From: Vitellaria paradoxa
Lineage: Eukaryota; Streptophyta; Magnoliopsida; Ericales; Sapotaceae
Direction of reading: 5' to 3'
DNA: 64,000 nucleotides
NCBI GenBank assembly: GCA_019916065.1
Contig: CM034241.1
Location: 3,479,062 to 3,543,061 of the forward strand
Made by a program: the position numbers and the translations under genes. Below, piece by piece: positions 48,790-60,928 of this stretch; the first letter of the stretch is position 1; every line of letters begins with the position of its first letter. Below the pieces are notes generated by a model. That model searched no databases, had not been told where the DNA came from, and worked only from the letters and a program-made list of their open reading frames with translations.

Positions 48790-50286
48790 GCCTTCTTGTA
48801 CATATGTATATTTTTTTTTTCTTTTATTCGGATGTAACAATATAGGACTTTTAATTCCAAGTGAATGAAAGTAGTTTGACTTTTCTCTAATCGTGTTTTA
48901 CTTTTCTCTGTCTTTGTTTCTTTAGAACTGCCGATGGATTGATTGGGGAATGCCTTAACTGGCTAGCTGATGAAATTATAAGGAGTGCAGCCGAGGAATA
49001 CCTTGACGTTTTTTCCCACGAAGTAGCTACAAACCCTTACAACAAATGTTAATGCCTCATCTTAGATTTAGGGTAGCTTCTTCGATTGATAGTTATGTAA
49101 AATGTATTGTAACCGTACTCTGAGGCATGTAATAAAAGCTTTTGAATTGTCCCCTATTGACAGTCTGTCTTTCTGTTTGCATATTTTGTGCTTTGTATTG
49201 AAGTATGTATGGTGTCTGGATTTGTACCACTTTGCCGAGCAACCACAACTTCTAACAGAAATACTTTAAACAGTAAACCCTTCAGAGGTAACAAGCTCAT
49301 GTAGTAGTTTGCTTTTCATAAAATGACTTCAAGCTTTTGTTAAAGAGGCATAACTTTAATAAATCTCACATACCTCGATAAGTTCGGCTGTCCTCCTGCT
49401 TTCACATAATAACGGAGGTAACTACCTTCTGACAAATCTTCGCTTTTTAATCTCATGCCGAGCATCGGAAAAGTGTACCTTTATGATACTGGCGCTGAGC
49501 TCTTTAGAACATGCTTCTTTTGCTTCCAATTAACAAACCAAGGAATCGAATCTTGATTTAAAAAATCGTATCTAGTCGATGAATAAATCAGGATTGGGCC
49601 ACCATCAGAAATGATGTGGATTCTTTCTGTACCAATGGTCGGCGAACCGAGCATGGATTTCTTTTGATAATTCTTTTCAGGAGACTGAGGAATTGAATCT
49701 CAGTCCAAAGAGCATTTCCTGGTCAGTAAATAAACCAGGATTGTACTAACGCTGGGCAAGCCGAGCGTGGTTTCTTTTGATAATTCTTTTCAGAAGACTG
49801 AGGAATTGAATCTCAGTCTAAAGAGCATTTCCTGGTCAGTAAATAAACCAGGATTGTACCAACGCTGGGCAAGCCGAGCGTGGTTTCTTTTGATAATTCT
49901 TTTCAGAAGACTGAGGAATTGAATCTCAGTCTAAAGAGCATTTCCTGGTCAGTAAATAAACCAGGATTGTACCAACGCTGGGCAAGCCGAGCGTGGGTTC
50001 TTTTGATAATTCTTTTCAGAAGACTGAGGAATTGAATCTCAGTCTAAAGAGCATTTCCTGGTCAGTAAATAAACCAGGATTGTGCCAACATCGACGGAGA
50101 TGGGGCATTCTTTTCGTACCAATGCTCGGGAAGCCGAGCATGGCTCTTTTCCATGCCACCACCCAAAGAGACGTGGCGTCTTTTTGTTAAACAGGGAGTG
50201 ATCTCAAGCTTTTTGAAATCGCTTTTGCTTTGTAAAAAGGATTGCTAAACGTACAAAGTCTTTAATCAACAAACGTGAAGAAAAAA
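48790..50286. other. Non-coding spacer between antisense ORF and integrase end
   Basis: Separates the 3' ends of two convergent coding regions. It contains a 113-bp tandem array (listed) and several GCCGAGCA words. A poly(A)-signal-like AATAAA lies at 49131-49136 (TAATAAAAGC) in the plus orientation, suited to the antisense ORF transcript. Confidence 0.55.
49650..50101. repeat. Four tandem copies of a 113-bp unit in the gypsy spacer
   Basis: The word CTTTTGATAA recurs at 49661, 49774, 49887 and 50000, a constant 113-bp period. Each unit holds GACTGAGGAATTGAATCTCA, AGAGCATTTCCTGGTCAGTA and GGCAAGCCGAGCGTGG-type words. Units 2-4 are almost identical; unit 1 and the flanks are diverged. Tandem arrays in this position are common in Tat/Ogre-type elements. 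Confidence 0.85.
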
Positions 50287-53200
50287 TTAATGATAGTACA
50301 ACTTGAGATGGGCTACATTCCATGGTCTTTTGATTGGCTTTCCCTCCATGTCAATTAACTTGTAGGCGCCATTGCCGAGCACCTCAGAGACGAGGAATGG
50401 TCCCTCCCAATTAGCTCCAAGCTTTCCTTCAGTTTGATCTTTCCTGCTTCCCATCAATTTTCTCAGCACCCAATCGCCAGTGCTGAATTTTCTATGTCTG
50501 ACCCCTTTATTAAATTTCTTCCTTGTCTCTTGCTGGTAGTTGGCTAACCTCAGTGCTGCCAGTTCCCTTCTTTCATCGATTAGATCCAAGCTTATTCCCA
50601 TAGCTTGATCATTCTCCCCTCTGTCAAATGATAGAGTTCTGATGCTCGGGAGGCCAACTTCCAAGGGTATGACGGCTTCAACACCGTAAGCCAGAGAGAA
50701 GGGAGATTCTCCGGTTGATCTTCTAGGGGTTGTTCGGTAGGTCCACAGTACTGATGGTAATTCATCCACCCATCTCCCTTTTGCCGCTTCCAGTCTTTTC
50801 TTAATCCCATTCAGAATGACTTTGTTCGTAGCTTCGGCTTGACCATTGCTTTGGGGGTAAGCTGGTGTAGAGTAAATATTCTTGATTCCATATCTAGAAC
50901 AATATTCCCTAAATGGGGCACTGTCAAATTGCGTCCCATTATCGGAAATAAGTGTCCTAGGGATGCCATACCTGGTAATGATGTTCTTCCAAATAAATCG
51001 AATGGTATCAGCATCTCTGATGTGAGCTAGGGGTTCTGCTTCCACCCACTTAGTAAAGTAGTCGGTGCCGACCACTAAGAACTTTCTATTTCCCGAAGCA
51101 GAAGGCAGCGGTCCCACAATGTCGAGTCCCCATTGAGCGAACGGCCAAGGGCTGGTAAGCGGGCTGAGTTCCTGGGCTGGCTGGTGAGGAATGGGGGCGA
51201 ACTTCTGACATTTCTTGCATCTCCGGACATAGGCCTGAGCGTCATATCCCATCTTCGGCCACCAATACCCTTGAGTAATTGCTCGGTGCGCCAGTGATCT
51301 GCCCCCAGTATGTGCTCCACAGACACCTTCATGAAGCTCATAAAGAAAGTCTTGCACTTTATTGGGATGAACACAAAGAAGATAGGGGCTTGTGAATGAC
51401 TTTTTGTATAACTTCTGGTCAGGAGAGAGCCAAAACCTGGCGGCTTTTATTCTTAGCTTCTTTGCTTCTGTCTTGTCTTCGGGAAGTGTTCCGTCCTTCA
51501 AGTAAGTGATGATTGGATCCATCCAAGATGGGGCTAGGTCAGCGCACATTACCTCTACGTCTTTCGTTATGCTCGGCCTCTTTACGACTTCCATAAAGAC
51601 CTGGTCAGTTAACCTTATTCGAGAAGAGGCGGCTAGCGTTGCAAGTGCATCAGCGTGAGCATTATGATCCCTGCCAATGAGCTCTACGCTAGCTTTATTA
51701 AAGCCTTCAATTCTCTTCTTCGCTACTTCTAAATACTCCGCCATCTTTTCGCTTCTAGCCATATATTCACCCTTCAGCTGGTTAGCAATCAACTGAGAGT
51801 CAGTCCTTATTACAATATCATCTGCCATCAAACGCCGAGCAATGTCGAGTCCAGCCAGGAGAGCTTCATACTCCGCCTCATTATTAGTAACCTCGAACTC
51901 GAGTTTTATTGCATATTCTATTGAGACCCCTTCTGGCGTGGTCAGAACTATGCCCACGCCGCCTCCTCTTCTAGTCGAAGATCCGTCAACCTCGATTTGC
52001 CAAGGTTGTTCGGTCTCATTATGTTCGGCCGGGGCAGACTTTATTTCAACATGCCATACGTCTTTTGTTTGACCACAGGCTGGTGTGGAAAATTTCGCTA
52101 CAAAATCGGCCAGGACTTGAGCCTTTATCGCGGTTCTTGGGATGAATTTTATGTCGAATGTGCCAAGGGAAACTGCCCACTTTGCTAGCCGGCCCAACAT
52201 ATCGGCCCTTTTTAAAACATGGCCAATTGGCTGATCGGTGACCACTTGAATGGTGTGTGCATGAAAATAATGGGCTAGCTTCCTGGATGCCATTATTAAT
52301 GCCAAGGTCAGCTTCTCTAGGGGAAGATATCTGGTCTCCGCTCCTTGCATTGTTTTGCTCACATAGTAAATAGGATGCTGCTTCCCTTGTTCCTCTCTCA
52401 GCAAGACGGCACTAACTGCATGCTCTGAGACTGCCAGATATAGCTGCAAAATATCCCCCGGCTGCGGTGTTGACAATATCGGGACGGTTGTCAGGTATTC
52501 TTTAAGCTTTTCCAGTGCCGCATCCGCCTCTGCATCCCATTGCATCTTATTGGCCCCTTTGAGCAGTCTAAAGAATGGTCGGCACTTGTCGGATGATCTG
52601 CTAATAAACCGGTTGAGTGCCGCCACCATCCCTGTGAGCTTCTGAACATCTTTTTTAGTGCGTGGAGGAGAAACAGATTGAATGTCACGTATTTGCTCGG
52701 GATCAGCCTCAATTCCCCTTCTGCTTACCAAGTGGCCCAGAAATTTACCTGAGCCAACTCCGAAGGCACACTTGGCAGCATTTAATTTTAACCCATACCG
52801 GTCAAGGGTAGAGAAAACATGCTGGAGATGTTGGAGATGGGTGTTCGGCTCCTTGCTTTTCACCACCATATCGTCAATGTAGACCTCCATCGTCTGTCCG
52901 AGGTCTTCTTTGAATATTTTCGTAACCAGCCGTTGATAGGTGGCTCCAGCGTTCTTCAGCCCGAATGTCATAACTCTGTAACAGTATATGCCTCGGGGGG
53001 TTATGAAAGAAGTTTTCTCCTCATCAGGGCCGAACATAGGGATCTGGTGATATCCCCTATAAGCGTCCAGGAACGACATCCTGGAACATCCAGCAGTTGA
53101 GTCAACGAGTTGGTCGATCTTTGGCAGGGGGAATGGATCCTTAGGGCAGGCCTTGTTCAGGTCTGTGTAGTCTACGCAGACTCTCTACTTCCCATTCTTC

Positions 53201-54525
53201 TTCTTGACCACGACCGTATTAGCCAACCACTCCGGGTATGAAACTTCTCGAATGGCCTCCGCCTCTAACAGTCGGCCGACCTCCTCAATGACAGCCTCTG
53301 CGTGTTGGAGAGCTGATCGCCTTGCTTTTTGTACCACAGGCTTTACCTCCGGATTCACATTCAACTTATGAGTCATGACTTCGGGGGAAATGCCTGGCAT
53401 TTCATGTGGAGTCCAGGCGAACGTTCCAATATTCTTTAAGAGCATCTCTGTAAGCTCTAGTTTCTCCTCGGCGCTCAGGTTAGCGCCGATCAGGAAGAAT
53501 CTATCATCTTCAACCGGGCCAATTTGATATTTCTCCAAACCCTCTGTGGCTTTCATCCGCGGATCACCACCGACATCATCGATCTTTGGCGTGTCCTCGG
53601 GTAGTTCCGCCAGTTGGACTTGTTCCGGGATCGTTTTGGATTTTAGGGCTGCAAAGAAGCACTTTTGGGAGGTATTTTGATCCCCCAAAATAGAAATCAC
53701 TTCCCCGCAATAGGGGAACTTTAGCACCTGGTGGTAGGTTGAGGGAACCGCCTTCAAAGCATGAATCCACGACCTTCCTACTATAGCGTTGTAGGAAGAG
53801 GGGGAATCCACAACAGTGAACTCAACCTCTTGCTCCACCGGACCCACGCGGACAGGAATGATAACTCTGCCCAGAGGCCAGACAGGGGCAGAATTGAATC
53901 CTATGAGCGGGCATTCTGCCGGTTCCAGATCTTCTTCAGTTAATCCGAGCTTCTTAAATAAGCTCAGGAACATGACTTCTGTTGAGCTTCCTGCATCTAC
54001 CAGGATTCTTCTTACTTCTGAATCGAACATGCCCAGAGTGACCACCAGGGCATCATTGTGCGGCAGCTGAACACCAGGATGCTCGTCTTCATGAAAAGTG
54101 ATTTCCTCCATGGCGGCTGTCCTTGGGCGCTTGTTCGGCTGACCCGCGATGCCCAAGATTTCTTTACTTGGTGGATTAGGGGCATGATTGATGACACTCT
54201 GGGGTCGCCGTTCCATATGAATCACGTGGATGACTGCAGGTCTCGGGACATCTCTGCGCGCCCTGGCCCTTGGTGGGGGTTGAACCTCTTCGGCTGCCTC
54301 CTCCTCGGCAGTCTCTTCTCGTTGCCTCCTTGGCTCTCTATCCTGTGGGGCTGCTTCTCTAGTTCTGCCCTCGTCTACGAACTCTTTAAGGTGGCCTCTG
54401 CGCACCAATTCTTCCAGATGATGTCGCAACGACTGGCAGGCTCCGGTGCAATGTCCTTTGTCTTGATGGTACGCACAGTAGTTTTTGGAATTCTCTTTTC
54501 TAGGGAAATCCGGCAGCTTTCCGGG
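50287..54525 (-). pseudogene. Gypsy pol: protease, reverse transcriptase, dual RNase H, integrase
   Basis: One frame from the gag end to TGA/TAA at 50287, interrupted once by TAG at 53187-53185. Protease has the DAGSS active site (about 53997-53983). RT runs MSFLDAYRGYHQIPM to the YIDDMVV catalytic box (about 52881). A gypsy RNase H (LYLAVSEHAVSAVLL, VVTDQPIGHVL) is followed by an archaeal-type RNase H (IEVDGSSTRRGGG, NNEAEYEALLAGLD, IRTDSQLIANQL, NAHADALATLA). Integrase has an HHCC zinc finger (ending CKKCQKF) and the D-D-E core (GLDIVGPLP, SDNGTQF, NGQAEATNK). It ends in WNVAHLKLYYH without chromodomain. The TAG falls where relatives have Trp in the conserved KKKNGK-VCVDYTDLN region of RT, so RT and everything after it would be lost. 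Confidence 0.92.
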
Positions 54526-55907
54526 TCATCTGAAATATGGCCTATTTTTTATTTGGGGGAGGATCTTGAAGATTGGCTCCTTGAACACCGTATTGACCGC
54601 TTCAAAGACGGACTTCCCCTCGTCAATGAATCGGCGGCCATCTCCCCGTCTTTTCTCTCTTGTCTGGCCCTGGGATCTCCTTTCTTTCTGCTCGGCTGGC
54701 TGTGTCTCGTCCTCCACCTTGGCGTACTTCTCGATTCGGCACATAAGATCTGACATGTTGGCGGCTGGCTTTTTGGTCAAGGAGAGCCACAACCTATACT
54801 CCTTCCGCAACCCCAGTTTAAACGAGGTGACCGCCAATTGCTCCGAGCATTCTCCCACCTCATTGTAGAGCTCCAGGTAGCGGCGGGAATAATCTCTCAA
54901 TGATTCCCCGGACTTTCTTTTCATTGTGAGGAGAACGTCAGCGTTTTGGGCTGTTTCGTGTTAGCCAAAAACCGGGTGACGAACTCCTCTGCCAGTTGCT
55001 GCCAACACCGAATACTGCCAGGGGGCAGTTTATGGAACCACTGAAGCGCTGTATCTCCCAAACTGGAAGGGAATACTTTGCACATAAGGTGGTCGTTGCT
55101 GTTCCATAATGTCATGGCCTGCATGTAATGACGATAGTGGGCCAGGGGGTCAGTTCTCCCATCATAGAGATTAAGCCTCGGAGTTTGGAATTTCTCCGGA
55201 GGCTCCGCATCGATTATTTCATCGATGAATGGGGAGGTAGAGATTCGCCCCAAGGCTTTCCTTGCCATCATTCGTGTGCTCTGGCCCTGAGCACCCCATT
55301 CCTCTGCTTGCCCCCAGTCTTCCATCTTTGCCTTCCCCGCTTTCTTACGCTTCAAAGTTAGCTCCTCTTGGTCCGAGCTATCCGCCTCCTCTGAGTGCGC
55401 CTCCAGCACATTTTTTGAGGAACTCCTTTGGTGATGCGCTTTGATGGGCGCGTCAACATCAGATCTCACGTCACGTTTTGCGACGGGTTTAGCGCGGCGC
55501 GAGTCCTTCCTGGAAGGAGAGACATCACGTCGCGAGCGAGAGCGCACCTCCTTCTGTTCATGGGTGTCCCCGTCATCCTCATCAGTGGGGTCCTCGTAAA
55601 GAGCATCGTAACTTTCATTAGATTCCGAGTCGGATTGACCAGAATCAGCTGTATGGCTAGCAGGGGACTTTCCCTTTTCCTTACTCAATTCCAGCAGAAT
55701 CTCCTCCAGTTCTGCCTACTTTTCACTAGCCTTAGCCATCAGCTCCTCTCTCCGTTTCAGTACCTCAGGATCCTCCATTTTTCTTCTCCGGGCATGCTCC
55801 AGACCTGGAGTCCGGATAACCAACGCACTCTCTTTAGTTTTGGCAGGAGTGGAACCGTCTCCTGCTCGTGGAGATGGTGGGGGGGTAGTGTTTCCTCCCG
55901 AAGTCAT
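54429..55907 (-). pseudogene. Gypsy gag (capsid and zinc-knuckle region), broken
   Basis: Starts at ATG 55907 (MTSGGNTTPPPSPRAGDG), only 74 nt after the primer-binding site. Breaks: an in-frame TAG at 55718-55716, a one-base deletion near 54940-54944 (the frame switches between NTKQPKT and the MKRKSGESLRDYSRRYLELY segment) and TGA at 54528-54526. Capsid marks are YDGRTDPLAHYRHYMQAM, LPPGSIRCWQQLAEEFVTRF and LRDYSRRYLELYNEV, the typical plant gypsy gag family (Retrotrans_gag). A knuckle-like CAYHQDKGHCTGAC lies just upstream of 54429 in the continuing frame. Gag assembles the particle that carries the element RNA. Confidence 0.88.
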
Positions 55908-55981
55908 TATGTGGACAAGTACTGGAGACTTGACAAAGAAACGAGAAAAAAGCTAGTGAACAACAATGCTGGGTTAGACAA

Positions 55982-56002
55982 CGAGCCCCACGGTGGGCGC
56001 CA
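55982..56002 (-). other. Gypsy primer-binding site complementary to tRNA-Lys(CTT)
   Basis: Two bases inside the 5' LTR. The minus strand starts TGGCGCCCACCGTGGGG and continues CTCG, so 21 nt pair with the 3' end (including CCA) of tRNA-Lys(CTT). The tRNA gene at 1644-1716 matches all 18 encoded positions. Confidence 0.93.
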
Positions 56003-56004
56003 AA

Positions 56005-56908
56005 TGTTCGGCAGCAGAAATTACCGCCGGAACTGCTGACCACGCCAACCGGAAATACAATCGCCGACCTGCCGAACAAAGACAGAAAGAAAGGTGACGG
56101 CCGGAGAGGAGGTCTCAGGCCGGAAAACCCTCCGATGATTAAATCAGCAAGTCGCTTAAAAAAGGAAGTTTTATGGAAATAAGGGAGTCAAAGCTTAAGT
56201 TGGCAATAGTCAGCTTACCCTTGTGGTTCAGCAGAATATCCTATATATAGTGGTCTGAGTGATGATTAAAGCATACCTGCGACTTGACGTTACGACACTG
56301 CCGTGTCCCTCTTTTCTATCCTTGCTTTAAATACTCTTCCCCTTCATTTAATGCCTCAGACCCCTCATTAATACACCATGCCTTCCATTTAATGCTTCTG
56401 GCAATTTAACACGGCATTACAGCCGGAATTTTAGGGTCAGACTGTCTTCCTGTCACATCAGCCACCAAATCGTGACGAGATAGACCGATTTAGTTACATC
56501 CCCAGAGACAAGTACCCAGTTCAATCTTAACTAAGGTGCATTTATGGTCACGAGCCTTCTTTAAAGGCTGTGGGTCCCAGGTTCGACATTTATTAGCCGT
56601 CAACAGATAGGCCGAGCAAACTAGCTTCCAAGATCCTCGGCTATAGCCGCGTGGCAATACACTGTTTATTGATGTCGAGGTTCAGGGTACTCTTTGGAAC
56701 ACTAACTCTGAACCGTGTGTTCACGTATAACACTCACGTGGAACTCTCGTGCCAATAGTCAGTTGTTCGGCGGGACGCCACGTGTCCCGACAGAACGTGC
56801 TCGGCAAATGACTACGTGGCTTATGTGAATATGCTCGGCACTGTGCCACGTGACAACAGACTAAACTTGTTCGGCAAGAGTACAGTTTTAGTATTATTTT
56901 GCCCAACA
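56005..56908 (-). repeat. 5' LTR of the gypsy element
   Basis: 904 bp, same length as the partner. TATATATA at 56242-56249 (minus) should drive the genomic RNA, starting around 56210. Differs from the 3' LTR at 13 positions by eye, 12 of them transitions, with no length difference. Followed by AGTAT at 56909-56913. Confidence 0.93.
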
Positions 56909-56913
56909 AGTAT

Positions 56914-58302
56914 TAAACCGGGAAACCTCTCATTTTTCCAACGTAAACCCCATTAGTTGAAAATCCATCAAAACAAGCAAGGATTTCTTTCAAGTCAATT
57001 CTTCCTATGGTGGAATCTGAAAGGGAGAGTAAATTTACATTTAGAGTACGTATTTGAATTTAAAAGTTAGGTTAAATTAATTTACAAGAAATATCAAATT
57101 TAATCATATTAATAAGAAATAGATAATATGATAAATATGATATATAAAGAAAAATTTATTTACGTACTTAAGTGACTTAAGAAGATAATAAATTCTTATC
57201 AATATTTATTATTTGGTGTGTGTTTAGAGTGAAAAAAAGTGAGATAAATTGAGAGTTCGTAATGCGTGCAGTGAAAATAAAATTGATGTGATATAAAGTT
57301 AACAGAGATTTATAGAATTTTTTTGTATTTTTTTACAAACCAAACGGTGCCTTGGTGTTAGATTTAATTGATATAAAAATTTTAAAATTTAAATTATGAA
57401 ATTAAATCATATCCAACTCATAAAATCTTATTTTAATTTCATCATAAGAATTAATGATAATTCTTGCCGCATGAAATCAAATTTTATAAGATTCGTCATT
57501 CTAAATAGGGTGTTAATGAGTTTTAATTTTGGTATTTAAGCTTGGCTTATCCGATTTTTTTTTTTTTTTATTGAGTATAAGTTAAGTTAAGGATCTTATT
57601 TAAGCTCAATAACCTACACCAAAACATGTTTAGTGTTGATGAGAATAAATGTAATGCTAACGGGATGTATTTGAAATTGTATGAATTTATATAAATTTAA
57701 GATTCTAGCCTTATAATTCTTGTTGTGAGTAAAAAATTTTAATTTTGTATAAGTTATTAAAATTTTGTTACATTGCAACCGGTGCCATTAAATGTACCAT
57801 CATCCTATTGTTCTAAATTACATAAATTTAGATAAATTAACATCCTAGAATATAGAAAGTTGGAATCAGACAAAGGAAACATTTGGTTTAAATTAAAAAT
57901 TTTTTAGATAAAAGATTATAGGGTAATTATTACCCAATAGTATCAAGGGGTAATAAAATTCATGATATTTATACTTGGATTTAAAGAATAAATATTATTC
58001 ATTAATGATTATTTTATATTTGGAATACTTAAAAATTCTTAAGAGAAAAAGTTAATTGAGAGAGAACGTTGCCTAAAACTTGATATGAATGTAAAAAAAA
58101 AAAAAAAAAAATTACTAAATAATGAAAAAATAGTATAATTTTTATTATTTCCTATTATTGAAACTCCAGTAATAATTTATCACTAATAAAATTATTATTT
58201 TTTCTTCCAGACCATTGTAATAAAGGACAAAAATTACATTAATAAAATTTATTCACTGTTATTCTCGAAACAATCATACTCAAAGACATTATTCAACAAT
58301 AA
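56914..58302. other. Displaced upstream region of pectin acetylesterase, then AT-rich intergenic DNA
   Basis: The first 120 bp or so (to about 57030) have the mixed composition of the leader at 44550-44770 and are the natural continuation of that sequence beyond the insertion. They may hold the original promoter or leader of the pectin acetylesterase gene. The rest is AT-rich without genes; a MITE-like fragment with GTGTGTGTTTAGAGTG and ACCAAACGGTGCC ends lies at about 57215-57351. Confidence 0.45.
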
Positions 58303-58625
58303 GGGTTTGTTTGGAAAGAGTAGTCATTAACCACGGTTAATGGCTATTTCAACCGTAGTTGAATTTTTTTACCTTCTTATATTTTAATCTTCTTTTAAAC
58401 TTTGAAGGATAAAAATGTTAATTTAACAAAACAAGTTAGTCACTTAAAAAAAAGTCACTTTTTTTCCTTCCCAAACACAAAATTAACTAATTTTTTTTAG
58501 CTAGCTACTATCCATTAACCATTAGTCACTTTTTTTCTTTCCTAAATACAAAATTAACTAATTTTTTTTTTAGTTAACTACCAGTCATTAGCCATTAGTC
58601 AATATTAATTGTTTCTAAACAGAGC
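58303..58625. repeat. MITE family 2, complete copy with internal duplication
   Basis: Starts GGGTTTGTTTGGAAAGAG after TAA and ends GTTTCTAAACAGAGC before TTA. The segment AACACAAAATTAACTAATTT with the following TTAGTCACTTTTTT is present in two similar tandem blocks (about 58470-58535 and 58545-58605), making it longer than the other copies. Confidence 0.6.
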
Positions 58626-60928
58626 TTAAGTCTCAATTAAATGAATCAGTTCTCAATAAATTCCTTAAAAAATCTACAAATATATAATATACAATCAAAT
58701 ATTTCGAACACTTACCAAACATGCTTATGAGCAGAGAGTTTACTTGACTGTCTACTTCATGTACATTTGGGACCAATCAAGCTTCCATGGAACAGTTTTT
58801 TATTATTGAAATCAAATCATTTCATTTAATTTGTAGTAGTTTTGTTGACCCACCTCTAATTGGGTGATGATATACCCGTTGACCCCGGGTCTTCATGACC
58901 CACAAAAGACCTCTTCAATACAGAAATTCTTTAGAATTGAGCAATCACACCGTTTGGTAATATTTTTATTTTTTATTTTACTTTATATTAAAATTTTTTT
59001 ATTTTATGATTTCTGCTATCAATTTTTTATTTAAAATAATAATAAAAATATGTTTAGTAATACAATTTTATTTAAAGTAATTGACTTTATCTTAATAAAA
59101 TATTTATTTTCTAGAAAATTAATTTAATCTAATAAAATTTTATAAAATATCTTTTGTTAATAATAATTAAACCTAATAAAGTATATTAAAAAATTTAATT
59201 TAATAATAAATTATTTATTAAAAATAATTTAATTCATTAAAATATTTAAGAAAATAATAATTTTAATATGTAATTAATTTTTTTTTTTAGTCAGGCAAAC
59301 AAACAGTAATATTAATATTAAGAGATAGTTTCCAACTATTCTCTATTACAGACTTAGTCTTATCATGAGCTGGCATAATCATATTGCTATCAACCTTCCT
59401 AATTCAGCAATCATATAGCCCATTGGCCCACCGTAATAGATAATTATTATTTATTAAAAATAAATTTAAGTTAATTAAATAAATCGTGTTACTAGAATGC
59501 AACAAAAATTAACAAAATGCCCAATTTAGGTTATGAAATTGATAAATATTAATAAAAAGAAAAAGTAACAAGCGTGAAAGTATAATTTTATTTTAACATT
59601 TGAGCTTAAATTTTTAAACAAATTTTTATTTCTAGCAATAAAAACAAAACCAGGATAACCAAATAAATTTTTGTTGTCAATTTTTAAAAATTTATAAACA
59701 CAAATAATAATAACAATAATAATACCAAGTGTGGCCACTTTTTGAAAGTGGTTTTTTAATTATATTTTAAATATTCTTTTACTATTTATTCACTTTCTTT
59801 GACTTTTGAGGGAAAAAATGTACTTAAATTTTTGTTTAAGGCAAAAACAATTTGGTTCGGATAACCAAACATACAAGGGGTTACTTGGCTCACCAAATAA
59901 AAAATTAAAAAATGTTAATTTTTATTAATTTTTTCTAACTATCTTCTCCTGGCACAAACCGACTTTTTGCGATATTTTCAACTTTATAAATTTTTACTAA
60001 ACACCTCATTAACAGCCACTAAAGTATCAAATTTTAAAGAGACTAGCATCGAATTTGATGTCAACTTCGTACATTACATTTCTCAACTATTAGATTAAAA
60101 TTCAACAGTTCAAACACATTCAAATATTTTTATATATTTTTTAATTAAAAATTACTTGAATAAATTTAAACCGCTAGATTTTGATTCAATAATCTACGCA
60201 AGATATTATTTGTCTAACAGCACACCTGCTATCACTCATCATAGGTGCAATGTTATACCTTTTTATTTATTTTTAGGTGTCAAACGGCCCGGTCATTTTG
60301 TAATTTAACTTTGTTCTCAGAATTTGAGACGTCTTAAATGGGTATTATTCCGGTTTTATTTGACAACCGAAACGTACAAAAAGTTACAAAAAAAAAAGTT
60401 ATAAACTTTTAACTTCCTCCAATCAAATCTTGTCGCCCATCACTTTTACAACAACATTTTCATATTTTTTTTTTTTTGGGGCAATCCAAACACCACCTCA
60501 CCATTCAGGGTATAAAAATATCTTTAAGTTCCAAAGGTTACTTTTTTTGATCTGCAATTTCATACCTCCTTTGTCAAGAATTAAACCTTTGTTCTCGCAA
60601 TCAAGTTCATCGTAGTGACGAAGAACTCAAGAAAAGAAAGCTGCTAGCAGTCTTCAGTTAATCTTCAATTAAAGGATTACAGCACAAACCACGCTGCCCA
60701 AATGAATGGACAATATTCCAAAACATCCTTTACAAGGGCCATACATTTGTGTTGTACCACAAAAATTTTCCACCTCAACAAGCAATAGTCAATACAGAAA
60801 AATGTCTAAACCATAACATAAGCCAAACTTTGGTCTCCATCAGTGGGAAGGAAGGAGGAGCTCTTTTGCTTCAAAGAATTTTTAACCTGGCTTCAAGAAC
60901 TTCTGTAGAACTTCTTAGGCACATGCAG
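58626..60928. other. AT-rich intergenic region and ALG10 3' UTR
   Basis: No gene recognised. The right end (about 60640-60928) becomes higher in complexity and is probably the 3' UTR of the ALG10 gene on the minus strand. Confidence 0.5.

Larger units (their letters stand above)
44771..56908 (-). mobile_element. Complete Ty3/gypsy retrotransposon of the Tat lineage (12,138 bp) with an antisense extra ORF
   Basis: 904-bp LTRs at 44771-45674 (3') and 56005-56908 (5'), TG...CA ends, AGTAT duplication, tRNA-Lys primer-binding site and a polypurine tract. Order along the minus strand: LTR, a 74-nt leader, gag, protease, RT, RNase H, second archaeal-type RNase H, integrase, a repeat-rich spacer, an antisense ORF, LTR. 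Dual RNase H, absence of a chromodomain and an extra ORF between integrase and the 3' LTR together define Tat-type elements. By eye the LTRs differ at 13 sites (12 transitions), about 1.4%. Gag-pol carries three stops and one frameshift, so this copy cannot make a full polyprotein. Confidence 0.95.

Noticed and set aside
54058..54753. A 231-aa plus-strand open frame
   Set aside because: Complement of gag-pol; the minus frame carries recognisable gag and protease motifs.
55428..56039. A 203-aa plus-strand open frame running into the LTR
   Set aside because: Complement of gag and leader, crossing the primer-binding site; no own motif.
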